From: Mesostigma viride
Taxonomy: Eukaryota > Streptophyta > Mesostigmatophyceae > Mesostigmatales > Mesostigmataceae
Direction of reading: 5' to 3'
Length of the DNA stretch: 43,018 bases
NCBI GenBank assembly: GCA_009746045.1
Contig: RPFO01001760.1
Coordinates: forward strand, 1-43,018
Position numbers and translations under genes: made by a program. The notes below the pieces were generated by a model. That model was not told the origin of the DNA. It was given only the letters and a program-made list of their open reading frames with translations, and searched no databases. The number at the start of each line of letters is the position of its first letter. The stretch's first letter is position 1. Below, piece by piece: positions 1 to 9,411 of this stretch.

Positions 1-1712
1 TAAACCGTTCTCGCGCCGTTTTCGTGGTACCAGTTGAAGTCCTACCACTCTAACGGACTGAGTTTGTGCGCCTACCAGGCGCCGCGCCAATAATAATTTA
101 ACGGTCAAACCTGGGGGGATCGAAAGATCTAGACGTCAGCTTTCCGTAGAGCACTTCAGACCGTACTTTGGACACCTGGCCAGGGAGATATGCTTGAGCA
201 AAGTTAGGGGGGTACCATGGTCCAACGGGACCGACGTGCAGGAAAAATATTGACGCGCACGGCTATGGCGGTGCAAAGAACTGACTGGTACGAGAGAATG
301 GCTTGACGTATTGGACTCAAATTTTGTAGGCATGATTCTTAGATCCTAAAAATTGAATATCCCTAGCCATGGAAGGTTCGGAGGTACGTAGATGGGTCTC
401 GGGGTGCTGGTCGGCGCAGCAAATGACGTTAGCGGCCAGGCAGTGATGGTGCGAGTGCTGCATGTTGCTAGGCCGAATTTTCCCAGACATCTGCGCATCG
501 ATCAATTTAGTACGTTGTTCCCAACAAGATTTATTAGCATTGGCAGCCAGTAAAGGCTCGAGGCTACGTCCATTACTCTGGCGTGCTGGCTCGCGCAAGA
601 AAGGTAATCTGCTGTACCGACCTGGTACGTTCTAGCCTCCAAGCGTGTTCTATTAGCCGTATATAGTTGTATTATCGTTTAAAGCTAATATCAGAGTTAT
701 TACCGAGGGGTTGTGATTGTCTTTTTGTTGTTTTGCTGCCTCTACGCATCGGCTTGTCATGGTTGGGGAATACCATCAGGTCAAGCAGATTTTGGACCAT
801 GTTTGGTCACCGTTAGCTGATGCTGCAACGGAAATAGCGAGGTAACGATTGTTATCGGTCACTAATATGGTAACGTTGATTACCCAATGCTTTTCCTTGG
901 TCAAGCACCCCGAGACAAGTTCTTTTCTGACCAGTGTTAGGCGTGGCTTCTTGTTTTGCTGGCCAACGCCCACCTTCTTGTTTTGCATCCATTGCATGTG
1001 AAAATCGTGGAGATACCCATAACCTGTTTGCATGGGAGCATTATACCAACTTATTCCTATTGTTTTATTCATTGTTTCCAAGAACATAGAGGTGTTTTGT
1101 CGTTCATTGGGTGTGTTAGTGATGTAGCTCCTTGCCACCCTTTGTACGCGCGCTTTAGGCCTTGATATGAGCCTTACACCTATTGTATAGCATGAGCTTG
1201 TGTCTTATATGCTGGACATGGTGTTGGCATTGCTTTTGTGGCCATCTAGTTGTTGTTTTGTGCCACTTTGGGATAGGAAACCTATACGGCAGTTCTAGCA
1301 ACCGTCCCAAAATAGCTTGCACCGTTATAACGGTCTGAGCTATTTTGGGCTGTTTGCTAGCTAGCATGTGCAGTTCTGTGACATTTCATGCTGTGAATGC
1401 ATTGATGGCATGCCTGTGATTCTAATAAACTGCCTTTAAAAGGCCAGGGCCACCTGATTTGTGTAAATGGTCTATAATGCATTATATATGTCTCCAACCC
1501 CATGTGCACCGTACCCCCTGGGGGGGATGCTATTTATAGCATGCATGGGGCATAGATATGTGACCAACCAAATTTCCCAAACATTATTTGATATAAAAGC
1601 ATGCTTGGTTCCAAGGGTGGGCCAGAAAATGTTATTTGGCTAGTTACTCTCAGGCGCACAAAGATACCCAAACTCAGTCCGTTTCGGTGGTTCCAGTCCA
1701 GACGGTTGAAGA
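1..1712. other. No gene recognised; composition change near 650
   Basis: No convincing coding region is visible. The open frames here are short and show no motif. The first ~640 bases contain many CpG. From about 650 to 1700 CpG is scarce and TpG/CpA are common, as in the gag-pol parts of the LTR elements further on, so this may be old methylated repeat DNA. A 120-codon minus-strand frame at 776-1138 lies in the CpG-poor part; I do not recognise it and would not call it a gene. Confidence 0.5.
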
Positions 1713-1818
1713 GTTAATTAATTAATTATCAACATCACTCCGTTGGGAGTAGATGTAGCACATAGCCCTGAGAAGGGGCATATGGCTTTTAATACATTCT
1801 AGGCTACTTCATGCAAGG
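1713..1818 (-). repeat. Retroposon 3' end with TTAA tail and CTCCGTTGGGAG hairpin
   Basis: Read on the minus strand, this ends with the module seen repeatedly in the window: a GGGCTATGTGCTACAT-like stretch, a short hairpin (CTCC, loop, GGAG at about 1739-1750), then an ATTA-repeat tail at 1713-1729. It is a 5'-truncated end of a non-LTR retroposon. Close relatives lie at 39005-39075 (plus) and 39326-39390 (minus). Confidence 0.65.
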
Positions 1819-2090
1819 CCCCTCCTGCCACTCCAGGCTAGGGAATATACCAGTAGTGTAGATTAGATAGGCTTAGCCTTGCAAGTGGCCCACTCGCATG
1901 TGCGCCCATAATGGCCCCCATGGATGATGCTTTCAGTATCTAGCCGCGCCCAGCCTACAATGGGACCTCCCATGGATGATGCATTAAGAATTTAGCCATG
2001 CGATGCCTATGCAGGGAGTTACTCTCTGCTGAGATGCCATGTGTACACCAGCTATAGCCTAGCCACATACCCTCCACCCCATATGTCATG
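1819..2090 (+). repeat. 3' region of a second retroposon subfamily
   Basis: Starts with a stretch nearly identical to 16695-16750, which directly follows an ORF1 stop codon. It continues with the paired 'CCCATGGATGATGC' and 'TTTAGCCA' motifs seen again near 16800-16890 and inverted near 40210-40300. It holds no coding sequence and looks like the 3' untranslated part of an ORF1-type retroposon. Confidence 0.55.
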
Positions 2091-2121
2091 CGAGCCACGA
2101 GCCACGAGCCACGAGCCACGA
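2091..2121. repeat. Short 7-bp tandem repeat
   Basis: Four copies of the heptamer CGAGCCA plus a partial fifth, directly downstream of the retroposon 3' region. Confidence 0.85.
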
Positions 2122-2249
2122 GGTAGCCATGGCTGTCGGAGCTCATAACTTTCACGTTTGAGCACCGAATTCAGCTGTGAATATCACAATCGCTTCGTCT
2201 TTCTTAGACGCACATGCTGATATAATTTTCCGAAGCTATAACGCACTAT

Positions 2250-2480
2250 ACGATGAGCAAACGCCTCTCGACGCAACGCAGCCTGGCGGCCCGTGTTGGT
2301 CTGTACGGCAGTACGGGGTACTCGGTAAAACCCTTGCGTACTGTAAAAATACAGGTATTTTTGCGAGGGGTAAAAAATACGCGAAAAAACACGCAGTACG
2401 GCATACGGGGTATTTTTGAAATTGTGCTAAAAAAGTACGGGGTATTATTGAGGCCAAGGCTTAAAGTACGGGGTATTCTA
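2250..2480. repeat. TACGGGGTATT-rich dispersed repeat
   Basis: TACGGGGTA-type motifs recur at about 2311, 2403, 2437 and 2466, separated by A/T runs. The left end (CCGTGTTGGT, then TACGGCA) matches, in inverted orientation, the stretch at about 3766-3830. The two may be copies of one small palindrome-prone element (MITE-like). No transposase or clear terminal inverted repeats can be defined, so the class is open. Overlapping reading frames on both strands are low-complexity shadows. Confidence 0.45.
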
Positions 2481-2842
2481 AGGATGTGTGGCCCTGCATC
2501 CAACAAATGTTACTATGTACTATGCTCTCTGCTATTCATTAATGAGCATAATGGCAGTGACTTGCCACCTGCCACACTTAGATCGACATTGCAATACATC
2601 CTTCAAGTACATTTGTATATTGTGGACACGCAAACTATTGACCATCTAACACCGGTCTCTTTTATTACAATGCATTATTGACAACATAATACATGATTGA
2701 ATGGTATAATGCACCCAGAGCTCTGGCAGCCTCGATGCAGAGGATGTCATAGCACTATAGATGGCAGCTTCGCTGCACAATGACAACAAGTGCATGCCAC
2801 GAATCCCTAAGAAATAAAATCAAGGCAATGAACCCAGAATTG
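2481..2842. other. Nothing recognised
   Basis: AT-richer sequence between the TACGG repeat and the hAT remnant. No reading frame or repeat that I can support. Confidence 0.4.
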
Positions 2843-3397
2843 ACCTTCACTGCTGCGGCAGGTCCATACTTTGCCACTGCCGCGATCATGTTCTTGTACG
2901 AGGCGCTGGCGGCGACGTGAAACGGAATGCCATTCTCGTAAAAGAAAGAGGCCTGGGCAAGGCGGACTTCCTGGAGCTGCGCGTTGGAAAAGCACTGTGG
3001 AATCGTCTTCTGCACTGCCTTGCCAGAGCCACAAGGGCCAGCACCCGGGGCAGCGGCAGGCAGAAGGGCCTTGGCAACGCGGGCACCGAGCACTGCCTTT
3101 TGCTCCTTCTTTTCCAACCGGGCTGCCTCAGCCGCCTGAAGCCTCCCGATCAGGCCTTCTACATTCCTAGACTGCTGGCAAAATGTGGCTCCCTTGTTGG
3201 GGATGTGGCCGAGATGGCCGACAGCGCGATCCTTGCTAAAGTTGCCAGGCCTGCCGAACTTGTAATCGCACAGCTTGCACGCCTGGCCACCTCTGGCCGA
3301 CTACCACGTCTTCCCCACTCACGGTCTTTTCCACCTCGTCAATCAGGTGGAGGTATTGATACTCCTCTCCCCTTTTGACGACTGGAACTCTAGGCAT
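2843..3397 (-). pseudogene. hAT-family transposase remnant (BED finger plus start of DUF659)
   Basis: On the minus strand an ATG at 3397 opens a frame that, after one frameshift near 3300, continues to about 2843. It encodes a BED-type zinc-finger-like segment (CKLC near the start, then a GHL and a GATFC stretch) followed by SFFYENGIPFHVA and a YGP motif. The latter is characteristic of the DUF659 region of plant hAT-like transposases ('FFYENGIPF'). The frame runs on to a stop at 2755 without family resemblance. The RNase-H-like catalytic core and hAT dimerisation region are missing, so this is a 5' fragment. A GTGAAG donor-like and a TTCTTAG acceptor-like site near 2848 and 2813 could mark a former intron. 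No terminal inverted repeats or 8-bp target duplication were found. Confidence 0.7.
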
Positions 3398-3689
3398 GGT
3401 CGCCTCTTTTAGGATTGCCTAGCGCACAATACATGAACCGGCGCACCCGGCACCCTCTATTTGCTTTAATTGCGTCTTCACTCTTCTGCGTCTTTCTGGA
3501 AGTGCACCCGTCCCTAAACCTTATGATTCTGCCATGCATGCTCTGTCCCCTCGCAGCTTTTCTCCCGCGAATAAAAAATCCTGTCAAAAAATGTAGAAAG
3601 GCACACCGTCACGCGTGTACTAGCAAGTAGCTATGCACTCGCTGCAATTTCAGCAATTTTAGTACCACTGACAGGTCTGGGCCTCTCCC
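3398..3689. other. Upstream flank of the hAT remnant, nothing recognised
   Basis: No coding or repeat signal supported. It may include the former 5' untranslated region of the hAT element. Confidence 0.4.
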
Positions 3690-3840
3690 CACCGCGTGAC
3701 ACGTCCACGACCTCCAAAATCGGCTAAGTCCAAAGTAAATCGTACGGCGTACGCGGTCGAAAGCGTCAGTACCGTGGAATACGGCGTATTTTCATACCCG
3801 AGGTGCCGTACGAACCAACACGGCTGGCGGCTGCGCTCAG
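3690..3840 (-). repeat. Inverted relative of the 2250-2480 repeat
   Basis: Contains TACGGCGTA, TACGGCGTATTTTCATA and GTGCCGTACGAACCAACACGG. Reverse-complemented, these align with the left part of the repeat at 2250-2480. It abuts the 5' end of the ORF1 copy that follows, so it may be an insertion that removed that ORF's start codon. Confidence 0.4.
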
Positions 3841-5166
3841 CAATGAAAATACGCCTGCAGCCCCGGCTGCAGCTTCGCCAACCGGCCAGACAGAAGGCAG
3901 CGGCGCCACTAGCCAAGCTCTAGTGGTCGCCCAGCCCCCTCTCGAGCTCGCCTCGCCAGCAGCGTCGCCTGAACCCAAGCGCAGTCGCCCTGCCGAGCCG
4001 ATTTTTGACGAGCAAAATTTTGACGCCAGCCAACCCGGCTTTTTCGACAAGCTCAACCCCGACAAGATCCTGAGCTACGTGTTCTGGGGATCCACCGCCT
4101 CGCTTATTGAAGTGTGCAAGCAGCTCTTCCATCAGGGTCGTCTCGTCAATGGTCAGCAGCAGCGTCGCCCATACGAGTACATCTTCACCGCCCCCGCCCC
4201 CGGCTGCAGATATACGCCCTCTTCTCCCTCCTTGGACGCTCCATCTATGAGCTCTGGCCCCCCAAGCCCCTCACCACCACCTTGACTGAATCCTCCATCC
4301 GCGCCCTCCTTAAGGAAGCTTTCGAGCAGCACGTGACCCCCCTTGCCACAGATGTGGCGGCAATGGGCGGCACGCTGGCTGCTGAGCTCCCCACCATCTC
4401 CACCGCCACCTCCACCCTCCTCGCCTCCTCCACCGCCACCACCCCTCCTCCGATCGACGCCATCACCGCCCAGCTCCGCGACATCGACCAGCGTCGATGT
4501 CAGGACAATGCCATCGCTATCGAGGTCTTGCAGAACACCGCAGGCCTCACCGCCCAGGTGGTGAAGGACATTGCCGCCAAGCCAGCCCCTGCTGGCCTGG
4601 CCGGCGATGCTCCTCCCATCACGACCTGGGCGGACATGCTTAAGCAGCACACCACCTCCACCACCTCCGCCGTCGCAGCCCAGCTCCAGCGGCAGACGCT
4701 TGACCTCCGCGAGGAGGCCGAGCTCGCCAAGCGCAGCCTCAACGTCATTGTCAAGAATCTCAAGATGGAGGAAGGTGAGAATTCCGAGAAGCTTGCGCGT
4801 GCTTTTGAGAGAGAAATCCTTGATCGCATGGGCCTTACTGGTGAGATCGAGCTGGCCGCCCACCGCCTTCCCCGCGCGCGGGGTAAGGCAGGGCCGCCCC
4901 CGCTCCTTCTCACCTTTAAGACCCCGGCGGACAAGATTTCTTTTCTCAGACGCCGCAAGCGGCTCGAGAAGACTCTCTTCACCCTTGATGACGACTTGAC
5001 CCTGGCGCAGCAACAACGGCGACGGGAGCTATGGCCGACCTACCTCCAGCTCCGGCAGACCAAGGCGGGCCCGCCGGTGTACTGGAAGGGGGCGGCCATC
5101 TACGTCGGCCACAAGCCCTGGCAGGCGACCCCCGCGACCCCAGCGACTCCAGACGCCCCAGCTTAG
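3803..5166 (+). pseudogene. LINE-type ORF1 protein, longest copy in the window (one frameshift)
   Basis: Encodes an ORF1p-like nucleic-acid-binding protein of a non-LTR retroposon, expected to coat the RNA. The N-terminal part (3803 to about 4195) is proline/alanine-rich with a KRSRPAEP basic patch and a conserved FFDKLNPDKI segment. A one-base indel in the C-run at 4186-4200 shifts the frame. The rest runs 4200-5166 and ends in TAG. Its central region carries the L1 ORF1-like pattern RSLNVIVKNLKMEE, then AHRLPRARG, then LLTFKTPADKISFLRRRK, then LDDDLTLAQQQRRREL, as in Transposase_22-type RRM plus C-terminal domains. No in-frame ATG opens the N-terminal part: the 5' end touches the TACGG repeat. 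Copies lie at 6407-7015, 8628-8768 with 16603-16720, 25090-25345, 37573-38603 and 40030-40207. No RT follows the stop codon. Confidence 0.75.
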
Positions 5167-5795
5167 GGGAATACAGCAGTAGTAGTGTAGAATAGATAGA
5201 CCGTGGCCATGTACATGTACGCCTCCTAGAGGCCCTATCCCAGCTAAGCCACGCGCTTTATTTAATCATGTACATGTGTGCCTACGATGAGCCACACTCC
5301 AGATGATGCCTAGCTTTATTTAGTTATGCTGTGCCCATGCAGAGAGTTGCTCTCTGCTGAGATGCCACGCTCTAGTTTTTGTATAGCCATGATGATCTTC
5401 CCCCTCACAGGCATGCTCCCCCCTTACCCGGGCATAGCGTGATAGACCATGAGGGTGCAGGTGCCCTGGTGCACCTAGAGCAGGGGTCCTTTACATCCCC
5501 ACCCTTGCAGGAAGTAGCTTAGGATGTATGATATCAAAGAGACAACCAGCGCAGGCCAGAAATCGGGAGAATCCGGACCATGGTAGCTCGAGCCTGCCGT
5601 TATCTTTTCCGCGTTTTCGAGTCGTTCAGGATGATGAAGATGAATGGTGATGGAAATGTGTATCCTTGTGCATTGAAATTATGGCTGGCTTACGTGTGGA
5701 GCGACTAGGATGTATGATAGGCCATATGCCCCCTCTCTTAAGGGCTATGTGCTACATATACTCCCAACGGAGTTATGTTACAATTCAATTCAATT
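5167..5795 (+). repeat. 3' UTR and tail of the ORF1-only retroposon, interrupted by a SINE-like insert
   Basis: Directly after the ORF1 stop codon comes about 350 bp of 3' region, then the interruption at 5534-5719. The terminal module GGGCTATGTGCTACATA, hairpin CTCCCAACGGAG and a CAATT tandem tail follow at about 5745-5795. The same order, without interruption, occurs at 38604-39074. Thus the element goes straight from ORF1 to its 3' end without an ORF2. Confidence 0.7.
5534..5705. mobile_element. SINE-like 172-bp insertion with 14-bp target duplication
   Basis: The sequence TAGGATGTATGATA is found at 5520-5533 and again at 5706-5719. Removing 5534-5719 restores a 3' region colinear with other copies (GATGTATGATAGGCCATATG). 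The 172-bp insert therefore carries a 14-bp direct target duplication, typical of target-primed reverse transcription. A diverged copy lies inverted at about 26684-26803. I see no clear tRNA-type A or B boxes, so calling it a SINE is an inference from size and duplication. Confidence 0.65.
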
Positions 5796-6057
5796 CATTC
5801 ATATGTCATGCAGGCCTTCTAGGCCCTCTCCTCAAGCCCCCCCTGGGTGCCTGTGCTTGATAAGGAGGCATGAACCATCATGGCGGTGCAGGTGCACCTT
5901 GTGCACCCAGAGCAGGTGACAGTTGTACATCCTCCACCTGCAGGTTGTAGCCGGCCCTGATTGTATTACAAACCCATAGATGCCCCTTTCTCAGGGCTAT
6001 GTGTTACATATGCTCCCAACGGAGCTATGATTTTAATTAATTAATTAATAATTAATT
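5796..6057 (+). repeat. Second retroposon 3' end with ATTA tail
   Basis: Contains the GGTGCAGGTGCACCTTGTGCACCCAGAG palindrome-like stretch, the CCACCTGCAGGTTGTAG motif, then the terminal module with hairpin CTCCCAACGGAG at about 6018-6029 and an ATTA tail. Related 3' ends lie at 7510-7620 (minus) and 26480-26640 (plus). Subfamily distinct from the one at 5167-5795 but with the same terminal hairpin. Confidence 0.6.
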
Positions 6058-7018
6058 CATGCAAGGGTGGGAATGTAAGCTACCCCTGCTCTAGGTGCAC
6101 CAGGGCACCCGCACCCTCATGGTCTATCACGCTATGCCCGGACCGTAAGGGGGGAGCATGCCCTGTGAGGGGGAAGATCATCATGGCTATACAAAAACTA
6201 GAGCGTGGCATCTCAGCAGAGAGCAGCTCTCTGCATGGGCACAGCATTACTAAATAAAACTAGGCATCGTCTGGAGTGTGGCTCATCATAGGCACACATG
6301 TACATGATTAAATAAAGTGCGTGGCTTAGCTGGGATAGGGCCTCTAGGAGGCGTACGTGTACATGGCCACGGTCTATCTATTCTACACTACTACTGCTGT
6401 ATTCCCCTAAGCTGGGGCGTCTGGAGTCGCTGGGGTCGCGGGGGTCGCCTGCCAGGGCTTGTGGCCGACGTAGATGGCCGCCCCCTTCCAGTACACCGGC
6501 GGGCCCGCCTTGGTCTGCCGGAGCTGGAGGTAGGTCGGCCATAGCTCCCGTCGCCGTTGTTGCTGCGCCAGGGTCAAGTCGTCATCAAGGGTGAAGAGAT
6601 TCTTCTCGAGCCGCTTGCGGCGTCTGAGAAAAGAAATCTTGTCCGCCGGGGTCTTAAAGGTGAGAAGGAGCGGGGGCGGTCCTGCCTTACCCCGCGCGCG
6701 GGGAAGGCGGTGGGCGACCAGCTCGATCTCACCAGTAAGGCCCATGTGATCAAGGATTTCTCTCTCAAAAGCACGCGCAAGCTTCTCGGAATTCTCACCT
6801 TCCTCCATCTTGAGATTCTTGACAATGACGTTGAGGCTGCGCTTGGCGAGCTCGGCCTCCTCGCGGAGGTCAAGCGTCTGCCGTTGAAGCTGGGCTGCGA
6901 CGGCGGAGGTGGTGGAGGTGGTGTGTTGCTTAAGCATGTCCACCCAGGTGGTGATGGGAGGAGCATCACCGGCCAGGCCAGCCGGGGCTGGCTTGGCGGC
7001 AATGTCCTTCACCACCTG
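6058..7018 (-). mobile_element. Inverted, 5'-truncated ORF1-only retroposon copy
   Basis: The minus-strand copy starts abruptly at about 7018 within ORF1 (equivalent to position 4558 of the first copy) and runs through the stop codon at 6407 into the 3' region, ending at 6058. The terminal hairpin in this orientation is missing. Instead, plus-oriented terminal modules flank it on both sides (5985-6057 and 7019-7055), so it looks like an inversion or insertion inside a plus-oriented copy. Confidence 0.6.
6407..7015 (-). pseudogene. ORF1 protein C-terminal fragment
   Basis: About 200 codons open from the truncation point to the normal TAG stop. They contain the RSLNVIVKNLKMEE, AHRLPRARG, TFKTPADKISFL and LDDDLTLAQQQ motifs of the ORF1 C-terminal half. 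There are a few substitutions against the 4114-5166 copy (for example DHMG for DRMG) but no frameshift, so this copy is a relatively fresh fragment. The N-terminal half is absent. Confidence 0.7.
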
Positions 7019-7699
7019 GGCTATGTGCTACATATACTCCCAACGGAGTTATGTTCCTAATTAATAGCTCCGTGGGGAGCATTAAATTATAACATGCCTC
7101 CGTTGGGAGATCATGTAGCACATATTCCTTGATGGATGGTGGAGTGGAGAAAGCTGCGTAATCTAACTTAACCTAACGCTAATCTACCTAGGCTGAAAAA
7201 ATCCTAACTACCTGGGGAGCATATGTATCACCCGCGTGTGCAATCCCGCGGGAGGCACGCCAGATAGCTCCCCCTAGGGCAGCGTGCGGCTGCCTAGATA
7301 GATGTTGTAGTTAGAATGCTGTTAGATAGATGTAGTATGTTCTGATGATGTAGTATGTAGCCAATGTAGATAGATTAGACCGGTAGGAATGTTTGCACCC
7401 ACCCATCCATCCATCGGGGTTAATGCTCCGTGACTCCCCAACGGGAGCACGAGTCTAATTAATTAATTAATTAATATGTATCACATAGCCTAATCAGAAT
7501 ATGTAACACATAGCCTTGAGAAAGGGGCATCTATCGGTTTGTAATACAATCAGGGCGACAACCTGCAGGTATAGGATGTACAACTATCACCTTCTCTGGG
7601 TGCACAAGGTGCACCTGCATCGCCATGATCGATGGTTCATGCCTCCTAATCGAGCTCACACAGGGCGGCTTGGGGAGAGGGCCTAGAAGGCCTGCGCGA
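7019..7699. repeat. Mosaic of retroposon 3' ends in both orientations
   Basis: Plus-oriented terminal module at 7019-7055, a minus-oriented one at about 7098-7125, and a further hairpin-like CTCCCCAACGGGAG at 7434-7447 followed by (TTAA)n at 7457-7474. Then comes a minus-oriented 3' end at 7510-7620 related to 5870-5985. About 300 bp between 7130 and 7420 shows no recognisable signal. Confidence 0.5.
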
Positions 7700-8394
7700 C
7701 ATATGGGGTGGAAAATATATATGGCCGCCACCAGCTCTTTGCCCCGCAACCTCTCATCACGGCGGGTGCGTCCTGCGGCAGCTGCGGGCTTGCTCTGGAT
7801 ACTACTGGGACGCACTACATCGCGTGCATGGGTGGCCAGCAGAACCAGAACTGGTTCCTCTATCTCCATACCGCTCTCCTCCGGGTGGTGTGTGCCATGG
7901 TTCGGTCGGTCTTTCCCCACTCCACCATTAAGTGCGAGGACGCGGATGGGGCCGCCCTCTACTCACCCAACCACCGCCCCGACATTACCGTGCTTGACTA
8001 CGACGGGCAGGGTTGCCACCTGCTCATCGATGTCTCCGTGGCTCGGCCGCTTTCCGGTCGCCACATCCTCCGGGCGGCTGTGGATGCCGGCGCTGCTGCC
8101 GCTGTGGCTGAGCGCGACAAGTTTGCCTCCTACGGCAATGTGGGGCCCCACCGGGTCATCCCCTTTGTCCTTGAGGAGTTCGGGGCCATGGGCCCCAAGA
8201 CAGCGGAGTTTTTCCACGAGTGCTGCCAGCGCCGTGAAGACCGCCTCGACCTCGAGGGTCAGACCGCCCCGTGGTCGGCCCGCACGTGGTCCTCGTATTG
8301 GCGGCAGCGTCTGTCACTCGCCCTCACTCGCACCGTGGCTGATGTGTTATTCCGCCGCACCCGGGCCGACTTTGTCGCGACCCACGCGGTCTAG
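7700..8394 (+). pseudogene. C-terminus of a non-LTR ORF2: zinc motif plus restriction-like endonuclease
   Basis: An open frame ending at TAG 8392-8394 encodes the tail of a retrotransposon polyprotein without its RT. Early in the frame is a zinc motif CGSCGLALDTTGTHYIAC (Cx2Cx9Hx3C). About 60 residues later comes RPDITV...LLIDVSV, a PD-x15-D arrangement like the PD-(D/E)xK core of restriction-like endonucleases in R2/CRE/NeSL-type and Dualen/RandI-type elements. The C-terminal part has a conserved FVLEEFGAMGP segment and an R-rich end. The domain would nick the genomic target. The frame has no credible start; its 5' end is a truncation. Homologous copies lie at 40386-41013 and 41164-41615. 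Dualen/RandI, described from green algae, carries both endonuclease types and is a candidate clade. The assignment rests on the motifs only. Confidence 0.65.
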
Positions 8395-8627
8395 ATTCCT
8401 TCCAGGCCTGCATGGTGGGCCGGCAGCGCTGTTGCTGCGTGTAGTTTTGTGATGTATAGTTAGTTGTACCTTGTGCCGCTGGCGTGATCCTTGGATGTCT
8501 GTGTCAGATTACTATTAATTTCTTCAGGGTTATTCTCCCAGTCATCGGTTTTTTCCTTATGTTGCATGCCTATCTCACCTCCGTAATCTATCATTCTCAA
8601 TGAATATATATGGCTAGGCTATAGCTG
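8395..8627. other. Presumed 3' flank of the ORF2 fragment
   Basis: AT-rich and non-coding. No hairpin or repeat tail of the ORF1 type is seen. Confidence 0.35.
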
Positions 8628-8768
8628 GTCCGCACCCGTGCTCCTCACCTTTAAGTACATGGCGGACAAGGTGGCGTTCCGTAAATGCCGCAAGAAGCTC
8701 TCGAGGACTCGCTTCACGCTGGACGACGACTTGACCCTGGCCCAGCAACAGCGGCGACGCGAGCTATG
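8628..8768 (+). pseudogene. ORF1 fragment, left part of the insertion target of element A
   Basis: Encodes a diverged version of the ORF1 C-terminal stretch (LLTFK, DDDLTLAQQQRRREL). It breaks at GAGCTATG, and the reading resumes with CTATGGCCGACC at 16603. The two halves were one fragment before LTR element A inserted. Confidence 0.75.
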
Positions 8769-9384
8769 AGTTAACGTAAAGGATTTACGTTAGGTGGATA
8801 GAGATTGTTACGCTCTTTCCAACGGCACCTTAAACGCCTCATTTGGATACGGGACGTAAAAGTTATGACGTTTCCTAGGCTGTGCCGACAGTACCCGGCG
8901 CGCCACTGTGGGCGCGTACGGACACAGGATGTACAAGTGTCACTTTGATAGTCCGCAGGACGTTGACAGGACTTGTACAGGACTTGATGGTCAATTGATA
9001 GGTAGGCGTGCTGTAGCGCGCCAGGACCTATGAGACAATTGATGCTGAGTAATGTACGGATAGGTCCACAGGACTAGCCGTATGGACAATTGATAGATCT
9101 GCGCGCCAAAGGCGTGCCAGAGTCCGTGTAATCAATTGATTGACAGTTCAGCTGTGACAGTACAGCTGAATACTTGGACGCGTCCCTAGCAAGCTATATG
9201 TGTGACTTGGTCGCACCGGGACGCTAGCTCTTGCGTGCACGCTCTCTTGGCACAACGACCCTGTCGTCTGTGCTACGTGCAGTCTCGGACTTGACGTGAC
9301 TTACGTCTGTGTTTGCTTATTATAATAAAGGCAACTTTCCTGCAAGAGCCATGGATTCCCTCGGTGGTAAACTCTCATTCAACT
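8769..9384 (+). repeat. 5' LTR of element A
   Basis: 616 bp, starts AGTTAACG and ends CATTCAACT. CpG-rich, unlike the gag-pol interior. AATAAA lies at 9324-9329 within TTATTATAATAAAGG, usable either as a polyadenylation signal or as a TATA-like element. An ATG in good context (GCCATGG) at 9350-9353 opens a short frame that crosses the LTR end but stops after about 33 codons. Confidence 0.9.
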
Positions 9385-9411
9385 CGTATTACAATCTTCG
9401 TACCAAGAAAA

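Noticed and set aside
776-1138. 120-codon minus-strand frame as a gene
   Set aside because: No motif, no splice or start context, and it lies in CpG-poor repeat-like DNA.
4153-5016. 287-codon minus-strand frame opposite ORF1
   Set aside because: Glycine-rich shadow of the proline/threonine-rich ORF1 sense strand. The same antisense frame recurs wherever ORF1 copies occur.
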